DNA of 6,027 nucleotides from the NCBI GenBank assembly GCA_964480455.1, contig CAYZQI010000225.1, positions 1 through 6,027 on the forward strand, read 5' to 3'. The notes under the pieces are model-generated. The model was not told the origin of the DNA and ran no database searches. It was given only the letters and a program-made list of their open reading frames with translations. A program made the position numbers and the translations under genes. Below are positions 5,835 to 6,027 of the stretch, in pieces. The DNA is from JAABSX01 sp964480455 (GTDB lineage: Bacteria; Bacteroidota; Bacteroidia; Cytophagales; Microscillaceae). How positions within the stretch are numbered: the first letter of the stretch is position 1; every line of letters begins with the position of its first letter.

Positions 5835-5864
5835 CCCCACCCAAACCCTCCCCTCAGGGGGAGG
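5835..5864. repeat. C/G-rich module with minus-strand G-quadruplex motif and hairpin
   Basis: C-runs at 5835-5838, 5840-5842, 5846-5848 and 5850-5853 give, on the minus strand, four G-runs of 4, 3, 3 and 4 with loops of 1, 3 and 1 nt: a canonical G-quadruplex motif. Its right part also forms a plus-strand hairpin, CCTCCCC (5847-5853) with GGGGAGG (5858-5864), loop TCAG. It lies about 90 nt past the oxidoreductase stop. No T-tract follows directly. The two structures are mutually exclusive in use of the 5847-5853 run. Confidence 0.7.
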
Positions 5865-5925
5865 ACTTACTCTTTATACAGCGACTCGCTTATTATCAAC
5901 GAGTTAAACTCCCCTTCCCTTGAAT

Positions 5926-5987
5926 AGCCCCCTAAATCTCCCGAAGGGGGACTTACTGAAAACTCCCCCTTTGGGGGCTGGGGGGCT
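5926..5987. repeat. C/G-rich intergenic repeat module with three nested stems
   Basis: An outer stem AGCCCCC (5926-5932) with GGGGGCT (5981-5987) encloses two hairpins: TCTCCC-GAA-GGGGGA (5937-5951, one T-G wobble) and CCCCC-TTT-GGGGG (5965-5977). A related but altered module lies upstream: GGACTTACT occurs at 5863-5871 and 5949-5957, and AAACTCCCC near 5906-5914 and 5960-5968. The segment between modules contains ACTCG/CGAGT (5884-5888/5900-5904). From memory, C/G-rich intergenic repeats of this style are common in Bacteroidota genomes. It could serve as a transcription end without a T-tract, or be a dispersed repeat. No gene is seen from 5749 to the window end. Confidence 0.65.
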
Positions 5988-6027
5988 TTACCTACTAGAA
6001 TAATATTTGGTACTGTTTGACTTTTTA

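Noticed and set aside
5745..5927. 60-codon open frame on the plus strand after the oxidoreductase
   Set aside because: It overlaps the oxidoreductase stop and runs through the C/G-rich repeat; the proline-rich stretch it would encode is a translation of the repeat.
5990..6027. Promoter for a gene beyond the right edge (TAATATTTG, TACTGTTTG)
   Set aside because: Both have three bases instead of two between TA and TTTG, and no start codon is visible before the window ends.

Overview
The window looks like a chromosomal segment from a member of the Bacteroidota, probably Cytophagales-like. The reasons are: lipoproteins with a Bacteroidota-style lipobox, one followed by an acidic Asp run; start codons without Shine-Dalgarno sequences; an exact Bacteroidota -7 box (TAnnTTTG) upstream of panD; a panD / LPG_synthase_TM-family gene pair that I recall from this phylum; and C/G-rich modular intergenic repeats of a kind I also recall from it. 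The taxonomic call is inference; there is no rRNA or other marker in the window.

Layout. Positions 1-482 hold no convincing gene but an unusual density of short palindromes and hairpins. A minus-strand gene (483-1847) encodes a secreted lipoprotein with three FAS1 (fasciclin/beta-Ig-H3) domains. Positions 1848-2429 contain a 10-bp direct repeat upstream of that gene, two tandem copies of a 110-bp element with a REP-like hairpin and palindromic boundaries, and a strong intrinsic terminator. A second minus-strand gene (2430-2879) encodes a small lipocalin-like lipoprotein whose transcript should end at that terminator. An AT-rich divergent intergenic region (2880-3266) carries the panD promoter.

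The right half is a plus-strand, closely spaced and probably co-transcribed set: panD (aspartate 1-decarboxylase, making beta-alanine for pantothenate and CoA), a polytopic membrane protein of the LPG_synthase_TM/UPF0104 family, and an MDR-superfamily oxidoreductase lacking zinc ligands. The gaps are 40 and 51 nt with no terminator; a small perfect hairpin sits between panD and the membrane-protein gene. panC is not adjacent. The last 279 bases are noncoding and carry a canonical minus-strand G-quadruplex motif and two modules of a C/G-rich repeat that can fold into nested hairpins.

The protein-coding content is ordinary housekeeping and surface lipoproteins. I see no defence system, CRISPR array, transposase, tRNA or rRNA. 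What is unexplained is the structured noncoding DNA: the left-edge palindrome cluster, the 110-bp tandem element, and the right-edge G/C-rich modules.
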